From assembly GCA_038237625.1 (NCBI GenBank), contig JBBRYM010000009.1, positions 62,001 to 126,000 on the forward strand: DNA of 64,000 bases. Reading direction: 5' to 3'. How positions within the stretch are numbered: the first letter of the stretch is position 1; each line of letters begins with the position of its first letter. Positions 8,151 through 16,333 of the stretch are shown in pieces. Under the pieces are notes generated by a model, which ran no database searches, was not told the origin of the DNA, and was given only the letters and a program-made list of their open reading frames with translations. This stretch comes from JAWVFM01 sp038237625 (GTDB lineage Bacteria > Actinomycetota > Thermoleophilia > Solirubrobacterales > 70-9). A program made the translations under genes and the position numbers.

Positions 8151-9047
8151 GGCGAAGGACCGCTCCAGGGCCGCCGCCGCGGCCGCGATCGCCTCACGCG
8201 CTTCGGCCAGGTAGTCCCCGAACACTTGGAAGTCGTGCCACACCCCCTGGACGCGGCGATACTCGAGCTCTGCGCCTGCTGCGCGCAGCCGCTCGGCCAG
8301 GGCGTCTGCGTCGCTGAGGTGAAGATCGTCCGTCGCGCTCAGGAGGTGGATCGGTGGCAGTTCGGAGAGATCCGGCGTGAAGAGCGGAGAGAGCCTGGGA
8401 TCGGCGAGCTCCTCCCCACCCGCGTACATCCGCGCGGCCTCGTTTGAGCGGTCACGGCGCAGGATCGGCTCGTGGCGCCCGTTCTCGCGAAACGACCGGC
8501 CGGAGTTGCCGAGGTCGACCCACGGGCAGAAGAGCACAAGGGCGGCCGGCTGGTCCTCATCGGCGTCGCGAAGCCGCACCGCAAGGCCGAGTGCAAGGCC
8601 GCCGCCAGCCGAGTCTCCCGCGACAGCCAGCGCCCCGGCGACCCGATCGCGAAGCGCCCGGTAGGCGGCGAGCGCCGCGTCGGGGGCCGCGGGGAATGGG
8701 TGCTCGGGCGCCAGCGGGTAGTCCGGCGCAAAGACCGCGGCGCGGGCCGCGCGGGACAGCGCCGCGATTACGCCCTTGTACGCCACGGGCGACCCGTAGC
8801 AGTAGGCGCCGCCGTGCAGATAGAGCAGGGTGCGGCCGGGCTCCGCCCATGGGCCGCACGTGACGGTTGTGGGGACCCCACCCAGCTCGACCTCGGTGCG
8901 CGTCGTCCCTTTCGGCGTCTGAGCCATCGCCCCGATTGCATTCAACCATCGCCGCTCCATCCGCTGCGACATCCGCGCCAGGCCCGGCATGCCGGCGGTG
9001 ACGCGAGCGAGGCCGCGCACGACTCGCGGCGAGAGGCTCAGCTCCAT
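8106..9047 (-). CDS. Alpha/beta hydrolase, hormone-sensitive-lipase-type esterase
   Basis: A 313-residue esterase of the HSL (bacterial family IV) type. The oxyanion-hole motif HGGAYCYGS and the nucleophile motif GDSAGGG are both present. The acid is probably the Asp in SATDDLHLSDA, and the catalytic His is in VWHDFQVFGD. The N-terminal cap region (residues 1-60) is Arg/Met rich. It follows an SDR gene by 13 bases in the same direction, so they probably form an operon. Its 3' end overlaps the convergent SDR gene by 45 bases. It likely cleaves short or medium acyl esters in the cytoplasm; there is no signal peptide. Confidence 0.88.
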   Translation of the reverse strand: MELSLSPRVVRGLARVTAGMPGLARMSQRMERRWLNAIGAMAQTPKGTTRTEVELGGVPTTVTCGPWAEPGRTLLYLHGGAYCYGSPVAYKGVIAALSRAARAAVFAPDYPLAPEHPFPAAPDAALAAYRALRDRVAGALAVAGDSAGGGLALGLAVRLRDADEDQPAALVLFCPWVDLGNSGRSFRENGRHEPILRRDRSNEAARMYAGGEELADPRLSPLFTPDLSELPPIHLLSATDDLHLSDADALAERLRAAGAELEYRRVQGVWHDFQVFGDYLAEAREAIAAAAAALERSFASVPAGGPIEAAAQR

Positions 9048-9060
9048 GGAGGGATTCAGG

Positions 9061-9921
9061 TCAGGCGGTCGGCTCGCGAGAGCGCTCGGCGTGGGAGATG
9101 CGCTCCTCGTAGGCCGCGCGCTGGCTGGAGTTGATGTTGGTCAGGATCTGGTCGGCCTTCAGCGCCCGGGCCACGCCCTCGCGTCCCGCGCGCGGGAGGA
9201 GGTTCATGACCCAGCCGATGCGGCCCGTCGACTTCGGCACGTGCACGTCGAACTTGGGCACCTCGAGCGCGTCGACCACAGCGTTGGCGACGTCCTCGGG
9301 CTCGGCGACCTTCACCGCGCGCGGACGATCGGCGCCGGAGATCAGCTCCGTGTTGACGAACGCCGGCATGACGACGGTGAACTCGATCGGCGTGTCGCGA
9401 AGCTCGCCACGAACGGCCTCGCTGATGCCCACCACGGCGTGCTTCGTTCCGCAATAGCTGGCGATTCCGGGGAACCCGCCCTTGCCCGCCTGCGAGGCGA
9501 TGTTGACCACATGTCCGCGGCGGCGCTCGAGCATCCGCGGCAGCACGATCTTCATGCCGAAGATCACGCCGTGGACGTTGATGTCGAATTGGCGCAGGGC
9601 GGTCTCATCGGACTCCTCCAGAAACGGCCCCGCGGGCATGATCCCGGCGTTGTTGACCAGGATGTCGATGGGACCGAGTGACTGCTCGGCCGCGTCGATG
9701 AAGTTGGTGAACGACTCGCGGTCGGTGACGTCGAGGTCGAATGCGACCGCACCGCCGCCGAGCTTCTCCGCCGCCTGCTCTGCGAGATCGAGGTCGAGGT
9801 CGCCGATGGCGACGCGAGCGCCCTTACGGCTAAGTGCGGTCGCGATCGAAAGGCCGATCCCCCGCGCGCCGCCGGTAATTGCCGCGACCCGCCCGCGGAT
9901 CGGAATCGGTTGCTTCGCCAT
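9061..9921 (-). CDS. SDR-family oxidoreductase
   Basis: A 286-residue classical SDR. The cofactor motif TGGARGIG is at residues 16-23, DLDVTD marks the adenine-binding region, NNAG is present, and the active site is S (NIASQAG) with Y-x3-K as YCGTK. A C-terminal extension ends in an Arg-rich tail. GGAGAG precedes the ATG by about 5 bases. It sits upstream of the HSL-type esterase and downstream of the DJ-1 gene, all in one direction, so a shared transcript is possible. The substrate is probably a hydrophobic alcohol or ketone, by analogy with lipid-locus SDRs; this is inference. Confidence 0.87.
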   Translation of the reverse strand: MAKQPIPIRGRVAAITGGARGIGLSIATALSRKGARVAIGDLDLDLAEQAAEKLGGGAVAFDLDVTDRESFTNFIDAAEQSLGPIDILVNNAGIMPAGPFLEESDETALRQFDINVHGVIFGMKIVLPRMLERRRGHVVNIASQAGKGGFPGIASYCGTKHAVVGISEAVRGELRDTPIEFTVVMPAFVNTELISGADRPRAVKVAEPEDVANAVVDALEVPKFDVHVPKSTGRIGWVMNLLPRAGREGVARALKADQILTNINSSQRAAYEERISHAERSREPTA

Positions 9922-9980
9922 CTGCTCTCCAGTCCTCTCGCTCGCCGTACCTGGACCGCCGAATCCTATCTCCGCGCTGA

Positions 9981-10628
9981 CTAGCGGGCCGCTGCCGCGT
10001 CCCGTGCCTCGAAGATCGCCGTTACGGCCGCGACCACCTCGGGTGTCGCCTTCTCCACCGAGCCCGAGTCGAACGGCGGCTGGGGGTCGTACTCGATTCC
10101 CAGCTGCACGGCCTGCGCCATCTCGTCGCCGTACATCCGCTGGACCAAGGTGAGCGCCATGTCGATGCCCGACGAGACACCTGCCGCGGTAACGATCTTT
10201 CCCTGCTCGACCACGCGCTCGCTCACAGGCTCGGCGCCGAGCTCGGCGAGCGTGTCGCGGGCCAGCCAGTGCGTCGTCGCCGGCACGCCTTTCAGGATCC
10301 CGGCGGCGGCGAGCAGCAGGGCGCCGGTGCAGACCGAGGTCGTGTACGTGGTGGTCTCGTGGACGCTTCGCAGCCAGGCGAGGATCGGCTCGTGCCGCAG
10401 AAGGGCGCGGGTACCGAAGCCGCCGGGGACCACGACGATGTCGGGGCTCGGGGTCTCGGCGAGAGTGCGCTCGGCGACGATCGAAAGGCTGTCGGACTCG
10501 TTGCGAACCGGTCCCGCCTCTTCGGCGACGAACACGGGGTCATGGCCCGGCACCGAGCCGAGCACGTCGAACGGGCCGATGGCGTCGAGGGCGGTGAAAC
10601 CTGGGTAGAGCATGAACGCGATCTGCAT
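9981..10628 (-). CDS. DJ-1/PfpI-family protein, isonitrile-hydratase-like
   Basis: A 215-residue stand-alone DJ-1/PfpI domain. The nucleophile elbow is SVCTGALLLAAAG, with the cysteine conserved, and D in YPGFTALDAIGPFDVL matches the Asp near the active site of isonitrile hydratases. TTHW after the elbow is also typical of that subgroup. The ATG at 10628 has GGAAGGAG about 6 bases before it, so the longer open frame upstream is not used. It lies 14 bases after a GlxA-like AraC regulator that carries a related domain, and the pair is probably an operon. Isonitrile hydration is a family-based guess. Confidence 0.82.
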   Translation of the reverse strand: MQIAFMLYPGFTALDAIGPFDVLGSVPGHDPVFVAEEAGPVRNESDSLSIVAERTLAETPSPDIVVVPGGFGTRALLRHEPILAWLRSVHETTTYTTSVCTGALLLAAAGILKGVPATTHWLARDTLAELGAEPVSERVVEQGKIVTAAGVSSGIDMALTLVQRMYGDEMAQAVQLGIEYDPQPPFDSGSVEKATPEVVAAVTAIFEARDAAAAR

Positions 10629-10642
10629 TGACTCTCCTTCCA

Positions 10643-11629
10643 TCAAGCAGCCCGGAGGGCGCTTGCGAATCGCTCGCGGTATTCCGCCGGGCCGATTCCC
10701 AGGCGGCGGTGAAAGGCACGGCGCATGGTCTCGGGCGTGCCGAACCCCAGGCGTCTGGCAACCGCCTCGACCGGCGCTGAGCCGTCGGCGAGGGCCTGAC
10801 GGGCGGCCTCCACTCGTGCCAGCTCCACGTAGGCGGCGGGGGTCTGCCCCACCTCGCGACGGAACGCGCGCGCGAAGTTGCGCGGGCTCATGTACGCCCG
10901 CTCTGCCAGGATTTCCACCCGGAGGTCGTCGCCGAGGTGCCCGGCGATCCAGCCCTGCACCTCGCGCAGCGGGACGCGCTCGGCGCGCTGCGCCGAGAGC
11001 TGGGCGCTGAACTGCGACTGCCCCCCGGGCCGCTGGACGAAGAGCACCAGCCAGCGCGCGATCTCGAGGGCGACCTCGCGGCCCAGGTCCTCCTCGACGA
11101 GAGCGAGGGCAAGGTCCATTCCCGCGGTGACCCCGGCCGACGTCCAGACGTCGCCGTCGCGGACGAAGATCGCGTCGGCGTCGACCTCCACCTCCGGGTA
11201 GCGCTCCGCGAGCTTTTCGCAGGAGGCCCAGTGGGTCGTCGCCCGCTTGCCGTCGAGGAGCCCTGCCCTGGCGAGCAGGAAGGAGCCCGTGCACACGGAC
11301 GTAACACGACGGCAGCGCTTGGCCGTTGAGCGCAGCCAGGCGATGAACGCGGAATCGCCGGCGATCTTGAGGGTGCCCGCGCCGCCGGCGACGACGAGCG
11401 TGTCGATGCGGCCGCGCACGTCGCCGAAGGAGCGGTCGGGTGTGATCGTCAGGCCGCTGGAGGTCCGTAGGGGCTCACGGCTCGATCCGGCGATCTCAAC
11501 CGAGTAAGCGTTCTCCACCAAGCGGCCCGCGCCATTGAAGACCTCGAGCGGTCCGACGGCGTCCAGGGCCTGGACTTCGGGGAAGACGACGATGACGATG
11601 CGGCGGGCCGAGGGCATGCTGCGCATCAT
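10643..11629 (-). CDS. GlxA-family AraC-type transcriptional regulator (DJ-1 + HTH)
   Basis: A 328-residue regulator with an N-terminal DJ-1/PfpI-like domain (about residues 8-180) and a C-terminal AraC HTH domain (about residues 215-315). The DJ-1 part keeps the elbow SVCTGSFLLARAG, and the HTH part contains ILAERAYMSPRNFARAF and VARRLGFGTPETMRRAF. The start is one of three near ATGs (11629, 11626, 11617). No strong ribosome site distinguishes them, and I take the first. It probably controls the adjacent stand-alone DJ-1 gene. A fairly strong GAACGTCCC palindromic repeat lies upstream. Confidence 0.87.
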   Translation of the reverse strand: MMRSMPSARRIVIVVFPEVQALDAVGPLEVFNGAGRLVENAYSVEIAGSSREPLRTSSGLTITPDRSFGDVRGRIDTLVVAGGAGTLKIAGDSAFIAWLRSTAKRCRRVTSVCTGSFLLARAGLLDGKRATTHWASCEKLAERYPEVEVDADAIFVRDGDVWTSAGVTAGMDLALALVEEDLGREVALEIARWLVLFVQRPGGQSQFSAQLSAQRAERVPLREVQGWIAGHLGDDLRVEILAERAYMSPRNFARAFRREVGQTPAAYVELARVEAARQALADGSAPVEAVARRLGFGTPETMRRAFHRRLGIGPAEYRERFASALRAA

Positions 11630-11690
11630 GCCGCGCCTGCACTCTGTCTGCAATGACAAACACCGGACGATTCCTGCCACCCCTGTCCCG

Positions 11691-11736
11691 CGAACGTCCC
11701 TCGTGCCCGCCTACCCGCCGGGATGCGGGACGTTCG
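11691..11736 (-). repeat. 3'-end palindromic repeat, copy D
   Basis: Ten-base perfect inverted repeat CGAACGTCCC / GGGACGTTCG with a 26-base interior that can itself partly pair (CCCGCC...GGCGGG type). It begins 8 bases after the stop codon of the minus-strand esterase at 11745, so the esterase transcript would run into it. There is no run of T after the stem. Confidence 0.65.
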
Positions 11737-11744
11737 GCGAAGCG

Positions 11745-12953
11745 TCAGGCGGCGGCGAGCTCGCGCGGCTCGAGGATCGCCGTGCGCAGAAAGCGCTCGA
11801 TGCCCTCCACCACGTGAGCGGTGCGAAGAGAGGGCGCCAGGTCGAAGGCATGCTCGGCTCCGGGAAGCTCGACGTAGAGGACCTCGCTGCGCGAGACGGA
11901 GCGCAGGCGCTCGACGAAGGCGCGGGCGTCCTGGACCGGCACGAGCGTGTCGCGGTCACCGTGGAAGACGAGGAAAGGCGGAGCGTTTTCGTGAACGCGG
12001 TAAGTCGGCGAGACCGCCTCGTAGGCCCCGGGGTCGGCGTCGTAGTCGCGCTTGATGACGACTTTCGGGAACAGCCAGCTGCGGAGCTCGGGGTAGTAGT
12101 TGCCGCCGAGGTCGGCCATGTCGTAGACGCCGTAGAAGGGGACGGCTGCGGCCACCGACGTGTCGGCCGCTTCGAAGCCGGGCTGCAGCGAGCGATCGTC
12201 GGCGGTCAGCGCGGCGAGGGCTGTCAGGTGCCCGCCCGCCGAGCCGCCGGTGAGGCAGATGCGCTCCGGGTCGATGCCGAGCTCGCGCGCGTGCTCGCGA
12301 ACCCAGGCGATCGCCCGCTTGACGTCGATGACGTGGTCGGGGAGCGTTGCGCGGGGGCTCAGCCGGTAGTCGATGTTGAAGCCGACCCAGCCGTTGGAGG
12401 CCAGGTGCTTGAGCAGGGGAATGCCCTGCTCGAGGCGGCTGCCCGCGATCCAGCCGCCGCCGTGGATCTGGATCACCGCCGGGCGGGGGTCGTCGCCCAG
12501 TTTTGCCTCGGCCGGCCGGTAGATGTCGAGGCGGAGGCGATAGCCGTCGGCTTGGTGATAGATGACGCCGCGTTCCTTGCACACGGATTTTGCGAACAGC
12601 ATGAGCGGCGGGAAGGCCAGGTGACTGCGCGGGAAGCGCAGGCGGGACGGCTCGCCGGGAATGTTCTTCAGGGCTTCATCCACTGCGCGGGAGCTGGCGA
12701 TGCTGAGGTAGGCGAGGCGGGACTCGAAGATCAACAACAGGGCTATGAGGGCAAGTAGGAGCAGGCCCAGCGTCGAGCTGGCTGCAGCGAGCAGGATGAG
12801 AGCCAGGGCTATGAGGGCGAGCAGGGCGGTGAACTGCCAGGCGAACTCGCGGGCCATTGCGGCGACGATCCATCGCAGGACCCGGAGGTGCAGCGCTCGG
12901 GGCGGGTGGAGGGCCCAGAGGCGCTTGACGAGCTTGAACTGGGCGCGGATCAC
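11745..12953 (-). CDS. Membrane-anchored alpha/beta hydrolase (carboxylesterase, BD-FAE/HSL type)
   Basis: A 402-residue esterase with an N-terminal hydrophobic region (about residues 38-80, probably two transmembrane segments) followed by an alpha/beta hydrolase domain. Active-site elements are HGGGWIAGS (oxyanion), GGSAGGH (nucleophile Ser), FHGDRDTLVP (Asp) and PGAEHAFD (His). The start is GTG. The protein would be tethered at the membrane with the catalytic domain on one face; the side is not clear from the sequence. It follows the acyl-CoA dehydrogenase gene by 64 bases containing a hairpin, so it may be a separate unit. It resembles mycobacterial lipid-associated esterases. Confidence 0.86.
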   Translation of the reverse strand: MIRAQFKLVKRLWALHPPRALHLRVLRWIVAAMAREFAWQFTALLALIALALILLAAASSTLGLLLLALIALLLIFESRLAYLSIASSRAVDEALKNIPGEPSRLRFPRSHLAFPPLMLFAKSVCKERGVIYHQADGYRLRLDIYRPAEAKLGDDPRPAVIQIHGGGWIAGSRLEQGIPLLKHLASNGWVGFNIDYRLSPRATLPDHVIDVKRAIAWVREHARELGIDPERICLTGGSAGGHLTALAALTADDRSLQPGFEAADTSVAAAVPFYGVYDMADLGGNYYPELRSWLFPKVVIKRDYDADPGAYEAVSPTYRVHENAPPFLVFHGDRDTLVPVQDARAFVERLRSVSRSEVLYVELPGAEHAFDLAPSLRTAHVVEGIERFLRTAILEPRELAAA

Positions 12954-12977
12954 TTCGCATCCTCGACCGAGCTACTA

Positions 12978-12999
12978 GTCGTCATCGGTATGCGACGAC
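12978..12999. promoter_or_regulatory. Inverted repeat upstream of the esterase gene
   Basis: GTCGTC and GACGAC flank a 10-base centre containing CGGTATG. The stretch AGTC-N5-CGGTATG resembles the TetR-type site (AGTC-N4-CGGTATG) but has one extra base, so it may be a degenerate operator or simply a hairpin ending the upstream operon. Confidence 0.3.
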
Positions 13000-13017
13000 A
13001 ACTCGTAGTTCGGGGGC

Positions 13018-14160
13018 CTAGAGGCCGTAGGTCTTGGAGATGATCTCGCGCTGAATCTCGCTGGTGCCGGCGTAGATCGTGGAGACCAGCGCCATGCGCA
13101 CGTGACGCTCCATGTCGTACTCGCACGAATACCCGTAGCCGCCCATCATCTGCATCCCCTCGAGGGCGACCTTCTTGGCGGTCTCGGTGATCTTGAGCTT
13201 GGCCATGGAAGCCTCGCGAGGCAGCATGGTGTTGGGGTCGGAGTCGACCATCTTCGCGATGTCATAGACGAGCAGGCGACAGCATTCGAGCTCGGTCGCG
13301 AGGTCCGCAAGGCGGTGCTTGATCGTCTGGAAGGTGCCGATCGGACGGCCGAACTGCTTGCGCTCCTTGACGTACGCCAGGGCGTCGTCGAAGGCGCGCT
13401 CGGCGAGGCCGAGGACGGTCGCCGCCGTGATCAGCCGCTCCACGTTGAGGCCCGCCATCAGCTGCATCCAGCCGCCGTCGACCTGGCCGAGGATGCGCTC
13501 GTCGTCGACGTAGACGTCGGTGAGGAAGACGTCGTTGACCTCCTTGCCGCCCATCGTCTCGATGCCGCGGATCTCCATCCCCTCCGTGGCCGTCGGAATC
13601 GAGAACATCGTCACGCCGTCGTGCTTGGAGCCATCGCGGCCCGTGCGGGCGACGACGAGGATGTGGTCGGCGATGTGGGCTGCGGAGATCCAGGTCTTCT
13701 GGCCGTTGAGGACGTAGCCGCCGTTTGACTTCTCGGCGCGGCAGGCGAGGCTGCCGACGTCGGAGCCTGCCTCGGGCTCGGACATCGCGATCGCCTCGAC
13801 GCCGCCCTTGACGATGCCGCCGAGGATCTCGGCCTTTTGCTCGTCGTTGCCGAAGCGCTCGTAGGCGCCGGCGACGATGAGGCTCACCGGGAAACCGGCC
13901 ATCGGCACCATTCCGCGGGCCGTCTCCTCGAGGAAGACGCAGGCGTCGACCATGCCGCCACCGGAGCCCCCGTAGCCCTCCTCGATCGAGGCGCCGAGCC
14001 ACCCGAGCTCGGCCAGCTTCGAATAGAGCTGTGCCGAGTGCATCTCGGTGTACTGGTTGGTTGCCGCCGCGCGCTGCTCCTGCGTGCCCAGCTCGCGCTT
14101 GCAGAAGTCGCGAATCGCTTCGGCGAAGTCGCGCTGTTCGTCGGTGAACGTGACCGCCAT
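13018..14160 (-). CDS. Acyl-CoA dehydrogenase (FadE type) lacking the usual catalytic Glu
   Basis: A 380-residue flavoprotein of the acyl-CoA dehydrogenase family, which introduces a 2,3-double bond into acyl-CoA. The FAD region reads AIAMSEPEAGSDVGSL and KTWISAAHIAD. The C-terminal signature is GGYGYSCEYDMERHVRMA followed by IYAGTSEIQ. In MCAD-like enzymes the latter motif is IYEGTSEIQ with the catalytic base Glu, so this protein has Ala there. Such substitutions occur in members with a base elsewhere and in heteromeric steroid-type FadE pairs. It begins 4 bases after the thiolase stop, in one operon. The other dehydrogenase in the window (40413) has the Glu. Confidence 0.9.
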   Translation of the reverse strand: MAVTFTDEQRDFAEAIRDFCKRELGTQEQRAAATNQYTEMHSAQLYSKLAELGWLGASIEEGYGGSGGGMVDACVFLEETARGMVPMAGFPVSLIVAGAYERFGNDEQKAEILGGIVKGGVEAIAMSEPEAGSDVGSLACRAEKSNGGYVLNGQKTWISAAHIADHILVVARTGRDGSKHDGVTMFSIPTATEGMEIRGIETMGGKEVNDVFLTDVYVDDERILGQVDGGWMQLMAGLNVERLITAATVLGLAERAFDDALAYVKERKQFGRPIGTFQTIKHRLADLATELECCRLLVYDIAKMVDSDPNTMLPREASMAKLKITETAKKVALEGMQMMGGYGYSCEYDMERHVRMALVSTIYAGTSEIQREIISKTYGL

Positions 14161-14164
14161 GGCC

Positions 14165-15373
14165 CTAGACCTCAGCCGGCCTGTAGACCGTCACAACCGC
14201 TGCGCCGCCCAAGCCGATGTTGTGCTGCAGGGCGACCTTGGCGCCGTCAACTTGGCGCCGCTCGGCGGTGCCGCGAATCTGCCAGGTGAGCTCCGAGCAC
14301 TGAGCGAGCCCGGTGGCGCCGAGCGGGTGGCCCTTCGAGATCAGCCCGCCCGAAGGGTTGACGACCGGGCCTGAGCCTCCGTATGTCGTCGCCTCGCTGT
14401 CGACGAGCTCATGGCCGTGGCCCTCTTCGGCGAAGCCCAACGCCTCGTAAGTGATGAGCTCGTTCGCCGAGAAGCAGTCGTGGAGCTCGCAGACGTCGAC
14501 GTCATCCGCGGAGACGCCGGCCTCCTCGTAGGCCTTGTTCGCGGCCTCCTTGGACATGTCGTAGCCGACGATCTTGATGCAGTCGGTCTCGTCGTCGAAG
14601 GTCGAGCGCATGTCGGTGACCATCGCCTGGCCCGCGATCTCGACGGCCTGCTCCCAGAGACCGTGCTCGTCGACGAAGCGCGCGGAGGCCACGATTGCGC
14701 AGGCCGATCCGTCGGAGGTCGGCGAGCACTGGAGCTTCGTGAGTGGCTCGTGGATCATCTTCGACGCCTTGATGTCGTCGATCGAGTACTCGTCCTGGAA
14801 CTGGGCGTAGGGGTTGTTGACCGAGTGCTTGTGGTTCTTCCAGCCGATCCAGGCGAAATGGTCGGGAGTCGACCCGTACTTCTCCATGTGGTCGCGCCCG
14901 GCGTTGCCGAACATCTGCGGGGCGGCTGGTGACTGCTCCGGGGCGCGCAGCTCGAACATCCGCATGGCGTGCTTGTCCAAGGGGTTCGTGCGGTCCGTGT
15001 ACTTCACGCCGAGCGAGCCCATTTCCATCTTCTCGAAGCCGAGTGCGAGCGCGCAGTCGGCGAGTCCGCCCTTCACGGCCTGGCGCGCCATGTAGAGCGC
15101 GGAGCTGCCGGTGGAACAGTTGTTGTTGACGTTCACCACCGGGATCCCCGTGAGCCCCAACTGGTAGAGCGCGCGCTGGCCTGAGGTGGACTCGCCGTAG
15201 CAGTAGCCCGCGAAGGCCTGCTCGACCTCGTGGTAGGCGACGCCGGCGTCATCGATCGCCTTCGATCCTGCCTCCTTCGCCCAGTCGGGGTAGTCGCCCT
15301 CCTTGGTGCCGGGCTTGTCGAACTTGGTCATACCGACCCCGATCACGAAGGTTCGGTTGCCGCTTGTACTCAT
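14165..15373 (-). CDS. SCPx-type thiolase / lipid-transfer acetyl-CoA acetyltransferase
   Basis: A 402-residue thiolase of the SCP-x subgroup, expected to cleave 3-ketoacyl-CoA, often with branched or sterol side-chain substrates. The nucleophile Cys lies in NNNCSTGSSAL (about residue 86), the conserved His in CELHDCFSANE, and the C-terminal glycine motif in SKGHPLGATG. The second catalytic cysteine of degradative thiolases is replaced in the usual SCPx manner. AAGGAG lies about 13 bases before the ATG. A TetR-type operator-like sequence is 65-90 bases upstream. The acyl-CoA dehydrogenase gene follows within 4 bases. Confidence 0.9.
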   Translation of the reverse strand: MSTSGNRTFVIGVGMTKFDKPGTKEGDYPDWAKEAGSKAIDDAGVAYHEVEQAFAGYCYGESTSGQRALYQLGLTGIPVVNVNNNCSTGSSALYMARQAVKGGLADCALALGFEKMEMGSLGVKYTDRTNPLDKHAMRMFELRAPEQSPAAPQMFGNAGRDHMEKYGSTPDHFAWIGWKNHKHSVNNPYAQFQDEYSIDDIKASKMIHEPLTKLQCSPTSDGSACAIVASARFVDEHGLWEQAVEIAGQAMVTDMRSTFDDETDCIKIVGYDMSKEAANKAYEEAGVSADDVDVCELHDCFSANELITYEALGFAEEGHGHELVDSEATTYGGSGPVVNPSGGLISKGHPLGATGLAQCSELTWQIRGTAERRQVDGAKVALQHNIGLGGAAVVTVYRPAEV

Positions 15374-15439
15374 CTTTTCGGAAGCTCCTTTGTCGTCAGC
15401 AACGTCCGTGCGCCAAGCGCGAACGAGCGCGAGAGTATC

Positions 15440-15465
15440 AAGAAACAGTCAGGCCGGTATGTAAG
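15440..15465. promoter_or_regulatory. Putative TetR operator, site 2 (thiolase promoter)
   Basis: AAGAAACAGTCAGGCCGGTA followed by TGTAAG, nearly identical to site 3 at 18022 and matching the left half of the palindrome at 7194. On the minus strand a TTACAT / 18 nt / TGATAC pair brackets the site, which would put the operator between -35 and -10 of the thiolase promoter. Confidence 0.55.
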
Positions 15466-15484
15466 TTGTTCCAAGCCCCGCGGA

Positions 15485-16333
15485 TCACTCGCCGGGATCC
15501 TGGTCCCAGCCGTCCACGAACAGGTCGAGCGCGAGCTCGGCCCCCTCGGCCGAGTAGCCGGAGAGGTCGGTGATCCCCGCCTCGGCGAGCACCTCGTCGT
15601 CGATGAACACATTGCCCGAGCACTCGATCGGATCGCGCTTGAGGATCTCCGCGGCGGCGTCGGCCACGATCTCGGGAGTGCGGCTGCGCGCCATCGCCTC
15701 GTCGCCGCCGAGGAGGTTTTGCACCGCCGCGGTGGCGATGATCGTGCGCGGCCACAGGCAGTTGGCGCCGATCCCGGGCTCGTCGGCCGCGAGGCCGAGC
15801 GTGAGCATGGTCATGCCCATCTTCGAGAGCGTGTACGCGGCATTGCCCCGAAGCCATCTTGGGTCGCCCGAAAGCGGGGGCGAAAGGGTGAGGACGTGGG
15901 CATGCTCGGATGCGCGCAAGTGCGGCAGGCACGCGCGGGTGACCACGAAAGTCCCGCGCGAGTTGATGGTCTGCATCAGGTCGTAGCGTTTGGGCTCGAG
16001 GTCGCGTATGGGCGCGAGGTTGATCGCGCTGGCGTTGTTGACCGCGACGTCGATACCCCCGAACCGCTCGACCGTCTGTGCAACCGCGGCTTCCACCTGC
16101 GCCTCGTCGCGCACATCGCCCACGATCGCCAGCGCCTGACCGCCCGCCTCCTCGATCTCGGCCGCCGCCGAGTGGACCGTTCCCGGGAGCTTGGGATGGG
16201 GCTCGTCGGTCTTGGCGAGAAGGGCGACATTGGCCCCGTCGCGAGCCGCCCGCAGGGCGATCGCCAGGCCGATCCCGCGACTTCCGCCCGACATAAAGAT
16301 CGTGCGCCCGGAGAGATCGGGGAGATCGCTCAT
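15485..16333 (-). CDS. HSDL2-like SDR-family oxidoreductase
   Basis: A 282-residue SDR very similar in its motifs to hydroxysteroid dehydrogenase-like protein 2. Notable blocks are SGGSRGIG (residues 15-22), NNASAINLAP, KRYDLMQTINSRGTF, the active-site region LTLSPPLSG, Y-x3-K as YTLSK, and the distinctive NCLWPRTIIATAAVQN. HSDL2 proteins are linked to fatty-acid or sterol metabolism; the substrate is not established. The ATG overlaps the stop of the FadD gene (ATGA), so they are co-transcribed. The C-terminal part (FIDDEVLAEAG...) is normal for the family. Confidence 0.88.
   Translation of the reverse strand: MSDLPDLSGRTIFMSGGSRGIGLAIALRAARDGANVALLAKTDEPHPKLPGTVHSAAAEIEEAGGQALAIVGDVRDEAQVEAAVAQTVERFGGIDVAVNNASAINLAPIRDLEPKRYDLMQTINSRGTFVVTRACLPHLRASEHAHVLTLSPPLSGDPRWLRGNAAYTLSKMGMTMLTLGLAADEPGIGANCLWPRTIIATAAVQNLLGGDEAMARSRTPEIVADAAAEILKRDPIECSGNVFIDDEVLAEAGITDLSGYSAEGAELALDLFVDGWDQDPGE

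Noticed and set aside
9981..11629. Protease function for the DJ-1/PfpI proteins
   Set aside because: The Cys elbow context and TTHW block fit isonitrile-hydratase and GlxA-type regulators better than PfpI peptidase.
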